From Roseivivax isoporae LMG 25204 (GTDB lineage: Bacteria; Pseudomonadota; Alphaproteobacteria; Rhodobacterales; Rhodobacteraceae), in contig NZ_JAME01000005.1 in NCBI RefSeq assembly GCF_000521865.1, forward strand, positions 1 to 64,000: a stretch of DNA of 64,000 nucleotides, in the 5' to 3' direction. Made by a program: the position numbers and the translations under genes. Under the pieces are notes generated by a model. The model had not been told where the DNA came from. It searched no databases and saw only the letters and a program-made list of their open reading frames with translations. Below, one piece after another: positions 18,178 to 26,211 of this stretch. The stretch's first letter is position 1. Each line of letters starts with the position of its first letter.

Positions 18178-19479
18178 GTGGACCTTCTCTTTTCCAACGA
18201 CCGGCGGGGGGAATACCCGCCGAGCTGGTATGCCGAGACGGCCGAGGCGCTGCCGCCCTTCCCGCCCCTCGACGGCGACGCGCGCGCGGATGTCTGCGTG
18301 GTGGGCGCGGGCTATACCGGGCTCTCGGCGGCGCTGCACCTCGTCGAGGCGGGGTTCGACGTGGTCCTGGTCGAGGCGCACCGGGTGGGCTTCGGCGCGT
18401 CGGGACGCAATGGCGGGCAGCTCGGCTCCGGCCAGCGGCAGGACCAGCTCGCACTCGAGAAGATGGTGGGGGCGGACGCGGCCGACCGGCTCTGGGACCT
18501 GGCGGAGGATGCCAAGCGGCTGGTGAAGGACCTGGTCGCGCGCCACGGGATCGACTGCCACCTGACGCCCGGCGTGGCCTGGACGGCGTCGGATGCCGCC
18601 TCGGTGCGCGGACTGCACCGCTACGCCGCGCATCTGGCGGACCGCTACGGCTACACCGCCTGCGAGGTGCACGACCGCGACAGCTGGCGTGCGATCTGCC
18701 CCTCGCCGGATTATTGCGGCGGGATCGTCGACACCGACGCCGCGCACCTGCACCCGCTTCGGCTCGCGCTCGGGCTCGCCCGCGCGGCGGCGGGCGCGGG
18801 TGCGCGCATCCACGAGGGCACGCACGTGACCCGCGTGGTGCCCGGGACGCGGCCGCGCGTCGAGACCGACCGCGGCACCGTCACCGCCGACCACGTGATC
18901 CTCGCCGCGAACGGCTACCTGGGCAGCCTCGATGCCGGTGTGGCGGCGCGGGTCATGCCCATCAACAACTTCATCGTGGCGACGGAACCCCTGGGCGAGC
19001 GCCGGGCCGAGGTGCTGACCCGCGACATCGCGGTGGCCGACGCGCGCTTCGTCGTGAACTACTTCCGCATGAGCCACGACGGACGCCTGCTGTTCGGCGG
19101 CGGCGAGAGCTACGGCTACCGTTTCCCCGACATCCGGCGGACGGTGCGCGCGCCGCTCCTCAAGGTGTTCCCGACGCTGAAGGACGTGCGGCTCGACTAT
19201 GCCTGGGGCGGAACCCTCGCCATCACCATGAAGCGGCTGCCCTATCTCGGGCGCCCGGCGCAGGGAGTGCTGTCGGCCTCGGGCTATTCGGGCCACGGGG
19301 TGGGCACCGCCGTCCATGCCGGGCGGCTGATGGCGGAGGCGCTCCGCGGCGACGCCTCGGGCTTCGACACGCTGGCCGCAGTGCCGGCGCCGGCCTTTCC
19401 CGGCGGCACGACGCTGCGCGCGCCGCTCCTCGCGCTCGCCATGAGCTGGTTCGCCCTGCGCGACCGGCTCGGGCTCTGA
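18178..19479 (+). CDS. FAD-dependent oxidoreductase (gamma-glutamylputrescine oxidase-like)
   Basis: A 433-residue flavoprotein. The dinucleotide-binding motif VVGAGYTGLSAALHLVEAG lies at about residues 40-58, preceded by the SWYAET segment near the N-terminus that is characteristic of PuuB/OrdL oxidases. GFGASGRNGGQLGSGQ follows near 72, and the C-terminal GYSGHGVGTAVHAGRL at about 371-386 closes the FAD site. It probably oxidises a gamma-glutamyl amine to an aldehyde plus hydrogen peroxide. The GTG start is chosen from the ribosome site in the preceding repeat; the frame is open upstream only as a shadow of the ligase gene. Confidence 0.88.
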   Translation: MDLLFSNDRRGEYPPSWYAETAEALPPFPPLDGDARADVCVVGAGYTGLSAALHLVEAGFDVVLVEAHRVGFGASGRNGGQLGSGQRQDQLALEKMVGADAADRLWDLAEDAKRLVKDLVARHGIDCHLTPGVAWTASDAASVRGLHRYAAHLADRYGYTACEVHDRDSWRAICPSPDYCGGIVDTDAAHLHPLRLALGLARAAAGAGARIHEGTHVTRVVPGTRPRVETDRGTVTADHVILAANGYLGSLDAGVAARVMPINNFIVATEPLGERRAEVLTRDIAVADARFVVNYFRMSHDGRLLFGGGESYGYRFPDIRRTVRAPLLKVFPTLKDVRLDYAWGGTLAITMKRLPYLGRPAQGVLSASGYSGHGVGTAVHAGRLMAEALRGDASGFDTLAAVPAPAFPGGTTLRAPLLALAMSWFALRDRLGL

Positions 19480-19609
19480 GCGCGGACGCCCCGCCTGACG
19501 CAGCGGCGCCACGCCCGGGTTGCGGCCCGATGTCGCCCGGTCCGTTAGGACTTGGCGCATCGCGCGGCCCGCTTTAAGACGTTCGGAGGATTTTCACGAG
19601 GACGCGGAC

Positions 19610-20800
19610 ATGACCCTGATCCCCGACATGCACGAGGCCGAGCCCATCCCGGCGGCCGCGCGTGCCGAGATCGAGCGCCTGATGCTGTCGGGCGACCTGT
19701 TCCGCTACACGTCGGAGGCGGCGAGCCCGGTGGCGCTCCTCGAACAGGAATTCGCCGACCTGCTGGGCGCGCGCTACGCGCTCGCGGTCTCGAGCTGTTC
19801 GGCCGCGCTGTTCCTGTCGATGAAGGCGCTCGGGCTGCCGCGCGACGCGCGGGTCATGATCCCGGCCTTCACCTTCGCGGCGGTGCCGTCCTCCGTGCTG
19901 CACGCGGAATGCCGGCCGGTGCTCTGCGAGGTGGGCGAGGATTACCGCATCGACCTCGACGATTTCGCGGCCAAGCTGCCGGGCGTCGATGCCGTCCTCA
20001 TCAGCCACATGCGCGGCCACACCTCGGACATGGACCGCATCATGGCGCTCTGCGATGCCGCCGGCGTCCCGGTGATCGAGGACGCCGCCCATTCGCTGGG
20101 GACGACCTGGGGCGGGCGCACCATCGGCACGATCGGGCGCATCGGCTGCTTCAGCTTCCAGAGCTACAAGCTCGTGAATGCCGGCGAGGGCGGGCTTCTC
20201 GTCACCGACGACGCGGACCTCATGGCGCGCGCGGTCATCATGTCGGGCGCCTACGAGCACAACTGGAAGAAGCACCCGGTCCTGCACGAGGCCTTCGCGC
20301 GCTGGCAGAACCGGCTGCCGCTCTACAACACGCGGCTGTCGAACCTGTCCGCCGCGGTCATCCGGCCGCAGCTGCCGCTGATCCCCGAGCGGGTGGCCCG
20401 CGGCCGGCGCAACCACGACCACGTGGCGGCACGGCTCGCGGCCTCGCCGTGGCTGCGGGTGCCCGAAAAGCTCGGGCCCGAGCAGCGCGCGCCGGACTCG
20501 CTCCAGTTCAACCTTGTGGGCATGTCGGACGAGGAGGTCACGGCCTTCGCCGCCGCGTCCGAGGCGAGCGGCGTCAAGGTGCAGGTCTTCGGCATGAGCC
20601 GCGACAATGCCCGGGCCTTCTGGAACTGGACGTTCATTCCCGACCTGCCCGAGCTGCCACAGACCCGCGCCATGCTCATGCGCGCCTGCGACACCCGCCT
20701 GCCCGCGCGGCTGTCGCTGCAGGACTGCGACGCCGTCGCCGACGTGCTGATCGCCGCCGCGGATCTGGTGATGGGACAGGTGCGCGCCTACGGGACCTGA
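19610..20800 (+). CDS. DegT/DnrJ/EryC1 family PLP-dependent aminotransferase
   Basis: The 396-residue protein has the fold-type I pattern of sugar aminotransferases: AVSSCSAALFLSMKALG near residue 59, IPAFTFAAVPS near 84, VIEDAAHSLGTTWGG near 154 and the PLP lysine in SFQSYKLVNAGEGG (Lys187). Such enzymes usually aminate keto sugars for surface polysaccharides or natural products, but no sugar-nucleotide genes surround it, so the substrate is open. ATG 19610 follows an AGGA-type ribosome site. Convergent with phaR, with only 15 bp between. Confidence 0.88.
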   Translation: MTLIPDMHEAEPIPAAARAEIERLMLSGDLFRYTSEAASPVALLEQEFADLLGARYALAVSSCSAALFLSMKALGLPRDARVMIPAFTFAAVPSSVLHAECRPVLCEVGEDYRIDLDDFAAKLPGVDAVLISHMRGHTSDMDRIMALCDAAGVPVIEDAAHSLGTTWGGRTIGTIGRIGCFSFQSYKLVNAGEGGLLVTDDADLMARAVIMSGAYEHNWKKHPVLHEAFARWQNRLPLYNTRLSNLSAAVIRPQLPLIPERVARGRRNHDHVAARLAASPWLRVPEKLGPEQRAPDSLQFNLVGMSDEEVTAFAAASEASGVKVQVFGMSRDNARAFWNWTFIPDLPELPQTRAMLMRACDTRLPARLSLQDCDAVADVLIAAADLVMGQVRAYGT

Positions 20801-20815
20801 GCGGTCCCGCGTGCG

Positions 20816-21361
20816 CTACTTGTTCATGCGCGCGAGCTTGCGCTGCAGCTCTGCGAGCTGGCGCTTGATCTCGTCGAGATCCTCACCCTCTTCGCGTTCG
20901 TCCTTGGGTCCGCTCGGCCAGCCCGCGTTGCCGCCGGTCATCGCCTTGAGGAAGGCCTCCTGCTGCGCCTGCATGGCCTCGAATCCGGGCATCTTCACCA
21001 TCGGGTTGATCGAGCTCATGTTCTCGACCCATTTCGACTGGCTGTCGCGGAACATCTCGAAGCTCGCAGCGAGGAATTGCGGCACGACCGAGGTCGCCTG
21101 CGTGGTGTAGCTGCGCACGAGGTCGGTCAGAACGTTGATCGGCAGCACGCTCTCGCCGCGACTTTCGTGCTCGGCCACGATCTGCAGGAGGTATTGCCGC
21201 GTCAGGTCGTCGCCGGACTTCAGGTCGACGATCTTGACGTCGCGCCCCTCCCGGATGAAGCCCGCGATGTCCTCGAGCGTGACGTAGTCGCTGGTTTCCG
21301 TGTTGTAGAGCCGGCGGCTCGCGTAACGCTTTATGAGAAGCGGCTTTTCGGCGTCGGACAC
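20816..21361 (-). CDS. phaR: Polyhydroxyalkanoate synthesis repressor PhaR
   Basis: A 181-residue protein with the PhaR DNA-binding region IKRYASRRLYNTETSDYVTLEDIAGFI at the N-terminus, the PHB accumulation regulatory domain around residues 75-115 (LPINVLTDLVRSYTTQATSVVPQFL), and a charged C-terminal helix. PhaR binds PHA granules and, when granules are absent, represses phasin genes and itself. Start is GTG 21361 with a GGAG ribosome site. It has its own terminator-separated position downstream of the phasin gene. Matching operators (CTGC-N3-GCAG) lie at the phasin and phaC/phaZ promoters. Confidence 0.95.
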   Translation of the reverse strand: MSDAEKPLLIKRYASRRLYNTETSDYVTLEDIAGFIREGRDVKIVDLKSGDDLTRQYLLQIVAEHESRGESVLPINVLTDLVRSYTTQATSVVPQFLAASFEMFRDSQSKWVENMSSINPMVKMPGFEAMQAQQEAFLKAMTGGNAGWPSGPKDEREEGEDLDEIKRQLAELQRKLARMNK

Positions 21362-21454
21362 GGTCGGACTCCCATCGACAGAGCAGGTGCAGAAAACCTT
21401 AGGCCAGCCCTTGCCGCACCTGCAAGGAATTCGTGCATCCCGCGCTGCCGATGC

Positions 21455-21485
21455 AAAAAAAGGCGCGCCGCCGGGGCGGTGCGCC
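21455..21485 (-). terminator. Rho-independent terminator of the first phasin gene
   Basis: An 11-bp GC stem (GGCGCGCCGCC with GGCGGTGCGCC, one G-T pair) is followed on the minus strand by seven T residues. It lies 63 bp beyond the phasin stop codon. Confidence 0.85.
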
Positions 21486-21547
21486 TGTGCAAGCGGGGCG
21501 GTGCGCGGGCGATCCCGGGGGACCGCACCGCGCGCCCTTATGCGCGT

Positions 21548-22024
21548 TTACTTGGACGCAGCGTCCGCAGCGGCAGCCGGTGCGGCGGCCGCGGCGCTTG
21601 CCGCGCGCTTCGTCGCGGTCGCGGCCTTCTTCGGTGCGGCCTCGGCGGCATCGGTCCAGGTCTTGCCAGCCGACATCAGAGCCTCGACCGTCGCGAGCTG
21701 CGCCGATTTCGCGACTTCGGCAAACTGCATGAACCGCTCGGACGCGGCCTCGGTCTGCGCGGTGGCGAAGCGGCTCATCGCCTCGACATAGGCGGCCGGG
21801 TCCGATTTCGCGCGGGTCAGCTCGGCGGTGTCGGCGAGCGTCTGCTTGGTCCACTGGGCGCTCAGCTCGGTGCTGCGGCCGGCGGCGTCGACGACGATGT
21901 TCGTCAGCGTCTCGTTCAGCTCGGCGCCGTGCTTGAAGCCGTTCTCGAACGCGTCGGCCTTGACCGGAAATGCGTTCATGGCGTCCTGGATCATCGTTTC
22001 GAAGTTCTGCGTCTGCTTGACCAT
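21548..22024 (-). CDS. Phasin family protein (first)
   Basis: A 158-residue amphipathic helical protein with the phasin_2 pattern: short start MVKQTQNFETMIQDAMNAFP, central helices with TELSAQWTKQTLADTAELTRAKSDPAAYVEAMSRF, and a repetitive Ala/Lys-rich C-terminus. Phasins coat polyhydroxyalkanoate granules and control their size. The ATG at 22024 has an AAAGGAG ribosome site. A vegetative-looking promoter and a PhaR operator lie upstream at 22090-22141. It is a paralogue of the phasin encoded at 22332-22790. Confidence 0.9.
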   Translation of the reverse strand: MVKQTQNFETMIQDAMNAFPVKADAFENGFKHGAELNETLTNIVVDAAGRSTELSAQWTKQTLADTAELTRAKSDPAAYVEAMSRFATAQTEAASERFMQFAEVAKSAQLATVEALMSAGKTWTDAAEAAPKKAATATKRAASAAAAAPAAAADAASK

Positions 22025-22089
22025 GATCGGTCTCCTTTCAGTGCGTCTGCGGCGGTGTGCTGGCGGGTGCCCCCGCGTCATCCACCACC

Positions 22090-22118
22090 GATATGGGCCT
22101 TGGCGCGAGTCGTTTCAA
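22090..22118 (-). promoter_or_regulatory. Promoter of the first phasin gene
   Basis: On the minus strand TTGAAA (22113-22118) and CATATC (22090-22095) are 17 bp apart. The same bases also fit a heat-shock promoter: CTTGAAA, 14 bp, then GCCCATAT against the sigma-32 consensus CCCCATNT. Either sigma factor could use it. Confidence 0.55.
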
Positions 22119-22126
22119 GGAATTTT

Positions 22127-22141
22127 TGCTGCGTTGCAGCA
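22127..22141. promoter_or_regulatory. PhaR operator, site A
   Basis: TGCTGC-GTT-GCAGCA, a perfect 15-bp dyad containing the PhaR core CTGC-N3-GCAG. It sits 8 bp upstream of the -35 element of the first phasin gene. Confidence 0.8.
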
Positions 22142-22253
22142 TAATTTTTATCATTTAAATTCAGCTTGTTGTAATACATAGACGCAGCGTGAGCGTGTTC
22201 GCGCCGCCCGAAATGCCGCGCTCGCACAGCAACCTTTCCGGGTGCCCGGGCAC

Positions 22254-22281
22254 AAAAAAGGCGGGCTCTTACGAGCCCGCC
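22254..22281 (-). terminator. Rho-independent terminator of the second phasin gene
   Basis: A perfect 9-bp stem GGCGGGCTC / GAGCCCGCC with a TTAC loop, followed on the minus strand by six T residues, 50 bp after the phasin stop codon. Confidence 0.9.
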
Positions 22282-22331
22282 AGAGAATCGCGCCACGAAT
22301 GGGAGGAGGTGTGGCGCAATCTGTCGTCAGG

Positions 22332-22790
22332 TCACTTCGCGGTGGCCGCGGCGGTGGCCTTCTTGGCGTTGGCGGTCATGTCCGTCGTCGCCTTCTTCAT
22401 CGCGGCGGCGGCGTCCTCGGTCATGTCCTTGCCGGCAGCCATCATCAGCTCGACGGTATCCATCTGGACCTTCTTCGCGATCTCGGCATAGGCCGCCATG
22501 TGCTCGGCGGTCATCTCGGCCTGCGCCGACGCGAAATCGGTCATCGCCTTCGCATAGTCGGCCGGCTCCGCCTTCGCCTTGGACATCTCGCTGAGCCGGG
22601 TCAGCGTGTCCTTGGTCCACTTGGCGGAAATCTCGGTCGACTTCTCCGCGGCTTCGAGAGCCACGCCCGACAGCTTCTCGTTGAGCGTCGCGGTGGTCTT
22701 GAAGGCATCTTCCATCGCGGCGGTATCCACCGGGAAGGCGCCCATCATGTCTTTCATCATCGATGCGAAGTCTTGCGTCTTGGCAGCCAT
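22332..22790 (-). CDS. Phasin family protein (second)
   Basis: A 152-residue phasin, paralogous to the one encoded at 21548-22024: MAAKTQDFASMMKDMMGAFP start, STEISAKWTKDTLTRLSEMSKAKAEPADYAKAMTDFA centre, and a Lys/Ala-rich tail. ATG 22790 is preferred because an AAGGG ribosome site lies at a proper distance; a GTG three codons upstream overlaps that site. Its promoter (22853-22881) has one PhaR operator exactly in the spacer and another just upstream, so control by PhaR should be tight. Confidence 0.9.
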   Translation of the reverse strand: MAAKTQDFASMMKDMMGAFPVDTAAMEDAFKTTATLNEKLSGVALEAAEKSTEISAKWTKDTLTRLSEMSKAKAEPADYAKAMTDFASAQAEMTAEHMAAYAEIAKKVQMDTVELMMAAGKDMTEDAAAAMKKATTDMTANAKKATAAATAK

Positions 22791-22852
22791 GTCATTCACC
22801 CTTTGCTTCAGAGCGGCGGGCCCACCCCACCGGTTGTTCCTAAGCTGACGTG

Positions 22853-22881
22853 AATATGCCTGCTGCAGCGCAGCATTTCAA
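22853..22881 (-). promoter_or_regulatory. Promoter of the second phasin gene
   Basis: On the minus strand TTGAAA (22876-22881) and CATATT (22853-22858) are separated by 17 bp, and the whole spacer (22859-22875) contains PhaR site B. Confidence 0.65.
22861..22875. promoter_or_regulatory. PhaR operator, site B
   Basis: TGCTGC-AGC-GCAGCA, the same 15-bp dyad as sites A and C, located between the -35 and -10 elements of the second phasin promoter. A bound repressor here would block RNA polymerase directly. Confidence 0.82.
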
Positions 22882-22888
22882 GCCCCGT

Positions 22889-22903
22889 TGCTGCGCCGCA
22901 GCA
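22889..22903. promoter_or_regulatory. PhaR operator, site C
   Basis: TGCTGC-GCC-GCAGCA, 7 bp upstream of the -35 element of the second phasin promoter and 28 bp after the phaC stop codon. Its centre is 28 bp from that of site B. Confidence 0.82.
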
Positions 22904-22931
22904 AAAAAGTGCTGACGCAGGGGAAAGCGGC

Positions 22932-24734
22932 TCAGCGGTTCGACCGCTGCGCCTTCACCTTGACGTATTCGCCGGGCGCCGGGCAGATCGGCGGGTGCTC
23001 CGCGCTGCCGGGCGCACGCGGCTCGACCCACTTGCCCGACCGCTTGGACAGCCAGCTTTCCCAGACCGGCCACCAGGACGTCTTGTGATAGGTCGCGCCC
23101 TCGAGCCATTCGTCGGCGCTGCCGGTGAGATCGTCGTTCACGTAGTGGCCGTACTTGTCCCGCGAGGGCGGATTGACGATCCCGGCGACGTGCCCCGATT
23201 CGGACATCAGGAACACGCGGTTGCGCGATCCGGTCCGCGACATGCCGCGGTAGCAGTCCTTCCACGCGGCGATGTGGTCGTTCTGGCAGGTCACCGCGAA
23301 GAGCGGCAGGTCGACGTCGCCGATCTGCAGCCTCTCGCCCATTAGGTCCACGCCCCCCTCGATGAAGGCGTTGTCCTGGCAGAGTTTGCGCAGGTACTGC
23401 ACCGTCATGCGGCCCGGCAGGTTCGACCCGTCCCCGTTCCAGTAGAGCAGGTCGAAGGCGGGGGGCGTCTCGCCCATCATGTAGGACTTGATGGCGGGCC
23501 CGTAGACCAGGTCGTTCGAGCGCAGGAACGACATGGTCCGCCCCAGGATCCACGATTTCAGGATGCCGGAGCGCTCGACCTCCGCCTCGATCCCGTCGAC
23601 GAAATCGTCCTGCAGGAACGGCGTGAACTCGCCCTGGTCCGAAAAGTCCGTCAGCGTCGTGAAGAAGGTCGCGGATTTCACCGACTTGTCGCCCCGGCGC
23701 TTCATCAGCGCGAGGGTCAGCGCCAGCGTGGTGCCCGCGATGCAGTAGCCGATCGCGTTCACCCGGTCCTGGCCGGTGACCTCGCGGGCCACGCGGATCG
23801 CCTCGAGGTAACCCTCCTCGATGTACTGGTCGAGGCCCACGTCGCGATAGGCGACGTCCGGATTGACCCAGCTGACCACGAACAGGGTGTAGCCCTGGTC
23901 GACCACCCAGCGGATGAAGCTGTTCGCGGGCTTGAGGTCGAGGATGTAGAACTTGTTGATCCACGGCGGGAAGAGGACGATCGGCGTCTCCTTCACCTTG
24001 TCCGTGGTGGGCGCGTACTGGATCAGCTCCATCATGCGGTTGCGGTAGACCACCTCGCCCTCGGCGGTGGCGATGTTCTCGCCGATCCGGAAGGCTTCCT
24101 CGTCCGCCAGCCGCACGACCAGCTCGCCGTTGTTGGCCTCGAGGTCGCTGATGAGGTTCTCGAGCCCCTTCACGAGGCTCTCGCCCTCGGTCTCGATCGC
24201 CTTCTCGAGCGCGTCCGGATTCGTCGAGAGGAAGTTCGTGGGCGCCATCATGTCGACGATCTGCCGCGTGAAGTACTTGAGCCGCCGCTTCTCCTTGGGC
24301 TCCATGTCCTCGATGTCGGCGACCGCCTGCTCGATCGCCTGCGAGTTGATCAGGTATTGCTGCTTGATGAAGTTGAAATAGGGATGGCTGTCCCAGAGCG
24401 GGTTGGCGAACCGGCGGTCCCGCGGACCCGGATCCTCGGGCGCCTGCAGCTTGCCCTTGGCCAGCGCCTGCTGTGCCTCGACGAAATGCGTGACCGATTT
24501 CGACCAGTACTCGATCTGGTGCTCCATCACCTTGGCGGGGTTCTGCATCCATTCCTGCCAGTACGCTGTCAGCGCCTTGGCATAGAGCTCCTGGCTCGGG
24601 CCGCTCAGGGACGGGTTCACCATCTTCTTCTGGGCCATGGCGCCGATCAGGCGCTGGGACAGTTCCTCGACCCGCTTGAGATTTGCTTTCAGCCTTTCGC
24701 TGTTGGCGTCTGCTGCTTTCATCTCAGTTGTCAT
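22932..24734 (-). CDS. phaC: Class I poly(3-hydroxyalkanoate) synthase
   Basis: A 600-residue PHA synthase, which polymerises 3-hydroxyacyl-CoA to polyester on the granule surface. The N-terminal helical domain is followed by the alpha/beta-hydrolase core; the lipase-like box is GYCIAG with nucleophile Cys331, and the conserved Asp and His appear in FAVTCQNDHIAAW and SESGHVAG. NPLWDSHPYFNFIKQQYL near residue 111 is typical of class I enzymes. It is divergent from phaZ and followed by phaP-type and phaR genes, a standard alphaproteobacterial layout. The ATG 24734 start puts MTTEMKAAD at the N-terminus. Confidence 0.96.
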   Translation of the reverse strand: MTTEMKAADANSERLKANLKRVEELSQRLIGAMAQKKMVNPSLSGPSQELYAKALTAYWQEWMQNPAKVMEHQIEYWSKSVTHFVEAQQALAKGKLQAPEDPGPRDRRFANPLWDSHPYFNFIKQQYLINSQAIEQAVADIEDMEPKEKRRLKYFTRQIVDMMAPTNFLSTNPDALEKAIETEGESLVKGLENLISDLEANNGELVVRLADEEAFRIGENIATAEGEVVYRNRMMELIQYAPTTDKVKETPIVLFPPWINKFYILDLKPANSFIRWVVDQGYTLFVVSWVNPDVAYRDVGLDQYIEEGYLEAIRVAREVTGQDRVNAIGYCIAGTTLALTLALMKRRGDKSVKSATFFTTLTDFSDQGEFTPFLQDDFVDGIEAEVERSGILKSWILGRTMSFLRSNDLVYGPAIKSYMMGETPPAFDLLYWNGDGSNLPGRMTVQYLRKLCQDNAFIEGGVDLMGERLQIGDVDLPLFAVTCQNDHIAAWKDCYRGMSRTGSRNRVFLMSESGHVAGIVNPPSRDKYGHYVNDDLTGSADEWLEGATYHKTSWWPVWESWLSKRSGKWVEPRAPGSAEHPPICPAPGEYVKVKAQRSNR

Positions 24735-24759
24735 CCGAGGCGTTCCCCCCTAAGATTCG

Positions 24760-24770
24760 CTGCTGTGCAG
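24760..24770. promoter_or_regulatory. PhaR operator, site D (core only)
   Basis: CTGC-TGT-GCAG in the 112-bp region between divergent phaC and phaZ. It keeps the 11-bp core but not the outer TG/CA of sites A-C, so affinity may be lower. It could act on both genes. Confidence 0.6.
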
Positions 24771-24846
24771 AAACGGTCGCCGGCCGCCGGACAAGCGAAG
24801 CGACCTCATGGCCCGGGCTCCGGTTCGGGGAAAGGAGCGGCAAACC

Positions 24847-26115
24847 ATGCGCTACATGGCCACTTACGATTTGATGGAAACCATCCGCAACACGAACCAG
24901 TGGCTCGGCGCTACGGCGCGAACGATCGCATCCTACCCGCATTTCGCGCTGCTTCCGAACCCGATGATCCGCTGGATGGCGGCATGGGGCGAGGTGACGG
25001 AGCGCACGTTCGAACGCATGATCGCCAAGCCCGACTGGGGCATCGGCAGCTTCACCTGCGACGACGGACGCGATCACCTGGTCCATCCGCGCACCGTGGT
25101 GCAGCTTCCCTTCGGAGACCTGATCCATTTCGAGGTGGCCGGACGCGCCCCGCAGCCGCGCAAGATCCTGCTCGTGGCACCGATGTCGGGCCATTACGCG
25201 ACGCTCCTCCGCTCGACCGTCAAATCCCTGATCGTCAATTGTGAAGTCTATGTCACCGACTGGAAGAATGCGAGGGACATTCCGGTCAGCGCGGGCAAGT
25301 TCGACGTCGAGGATTACACCCTCTATCTCGTTCACTTCATGAAGCATCTGGGCCCGGACACCCACGTGATCGCGGTCTGCCAGCCGGCGCCGCTGACACT
25401 CGCCGCGACCGCCTACCTCGCCGAGGAGGCGCCCGAGGCGCAGCCCCGGACGCTGACGCTCATCGGCGGGCCGATCGACCCCGACGCGACGCCGACCGAC
25501 GTCACCGATTTCGGCCGGCGCGTCACCATGGGCCAGCTCGAGGAGACGATGTGCCAGCGCGTCGGCTTCAAGCATGCGGGCGTCGGGCGACGGGTCTATC
25601 CCGGCCTGCTGCAGCTCGCGTCCTTCATGTCGATGAACGCCGACCGCCATTCCTCCGCCTTCACCGAGCAGATCCTGCGCGTGGCACGGGGCGAGGCGTC
25701 GGATTACGACCCGCACAACAAGTTCTACGACGAGTACCTCGCCGTGATGGACATGCCGGCCGAGTTCTACCTCTCGACGGTCGAGCGCATATTCAAGAAC
25801 CGCGAGATCGCGCGGAACGTCTTCTCCGTCGAGGGCAAGCGCGTGGACATCGGCAAGATCACCACCGTGGCGGTCAAGACGGTCGAGGGCGCCAACGACG
25901 ACATCTCGGCGCCGGGCCAGTGCATCGCGGCGCTCGACCTCCTGACCGGCCTTCCGGCCGAGAAGAAGGCGAGCCACCTCGAGCCCGGCGCGGGCCATTA
26001 CGGCATCTTCGCGGGCAAGAGCTGGCGCAACAACATCCGGCCGCTGGTGCTGGACTTCATCGGGCGCAATTCCGAGGGCCCCCTGCCCCGCAGCGGGCTG
26101 ACCGTCGTCAACTGA
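24847..26115 (+). CDS. phaZ: Intracellular polyhydroxyalkanoate depolymerase
   Basis: A 422-residue protein of the intracellular PhaZ family, which mobilises stored polyester. The N-terminus MRYMATYDLMETIRNTNQWLGA and the segment VYVTDWKNARDIP are characteristic. The nucleophile is the cysteine in VCQPAP (Cys178) instead of a GxSxG serine, as known for this family; the likely His is in LEPGAGHYGIFAG near the C-terminus. ATG 24847 follows an excellent AAAGGAG ribosome site. A GC-rich hairpin begins 7 bp after the stop. Confidence 0.94.
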   Translation: MRYMATYDLMETIRNTNQWLGATARTIASYPHFALLPNPMIRWMAAWGEVTERTFERMIAKPDWGIGSFTCDDGRDHLVHPRTVVQLPFGDLIHFEVAGRAPQPRKILLVAPMSGHYATLLRSTVKSLIVNCEVYVTDWKNARDIPVSAGKFDVEDYTLYLVHFMKHLGPDTHVIAVCQPAPLTLAATAYLAEEAPEAQPRTLTLIGGPIDPDATPTDVTDFGRRVTMGQLEETMCQRVGFKHAGVGRRVYPGLLQLASFMSMNADRHSSAFTEQILRVARGEASDYDPHNKFYDEYLAVMDMPAEFYLSTVERIFKNREIARNVFSVEGKRVDIGKITTVAVKTVEGANDDISAPGQCIAALDLLTGLPAEKKASHLEPGAGHYGIFAGKSWRNNIRPLVLDFIGRNSEGPLPRSGLTVVN

Positions 26116-26122
26116 CGCCATG

Positions 26123-26148
26123 CGCGCGCCCGGTCCGGCGGGCGCGCG
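26123..26148 (+). terminator. GC hairpin after phaZ
   Basis: CGCGCGCCC and GGGCGCGCG form a perfect 9-bp stem with an 8-nt loop just after the phaZ stop. No T-run follows, so it may be a weak terminator or an mRNA 3' stabiliser between convergent genes. Confidence 0.45.
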
Positions 26149-26211
26149 GCCATCCAGCCGACCTGAACCATCCCGTGCCATCGCGCCCCTCCCCTGGCGC
26201 GCGGCGGCGTC

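Larger units (their letters stand above)
22025..22331. other. Regulatory region between the two phasin genes
   Basis: This 307-bp gap holds the leader and promoter of the first phasin gene, a perfect PhaR-type palindrome (22127-22141), an AT-rich tract at about 22141-22180 that could act as an UP element, and the terminator of the second phasin gene (22254-22281). No ORF of interest was seen. Confidence 0.7.
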
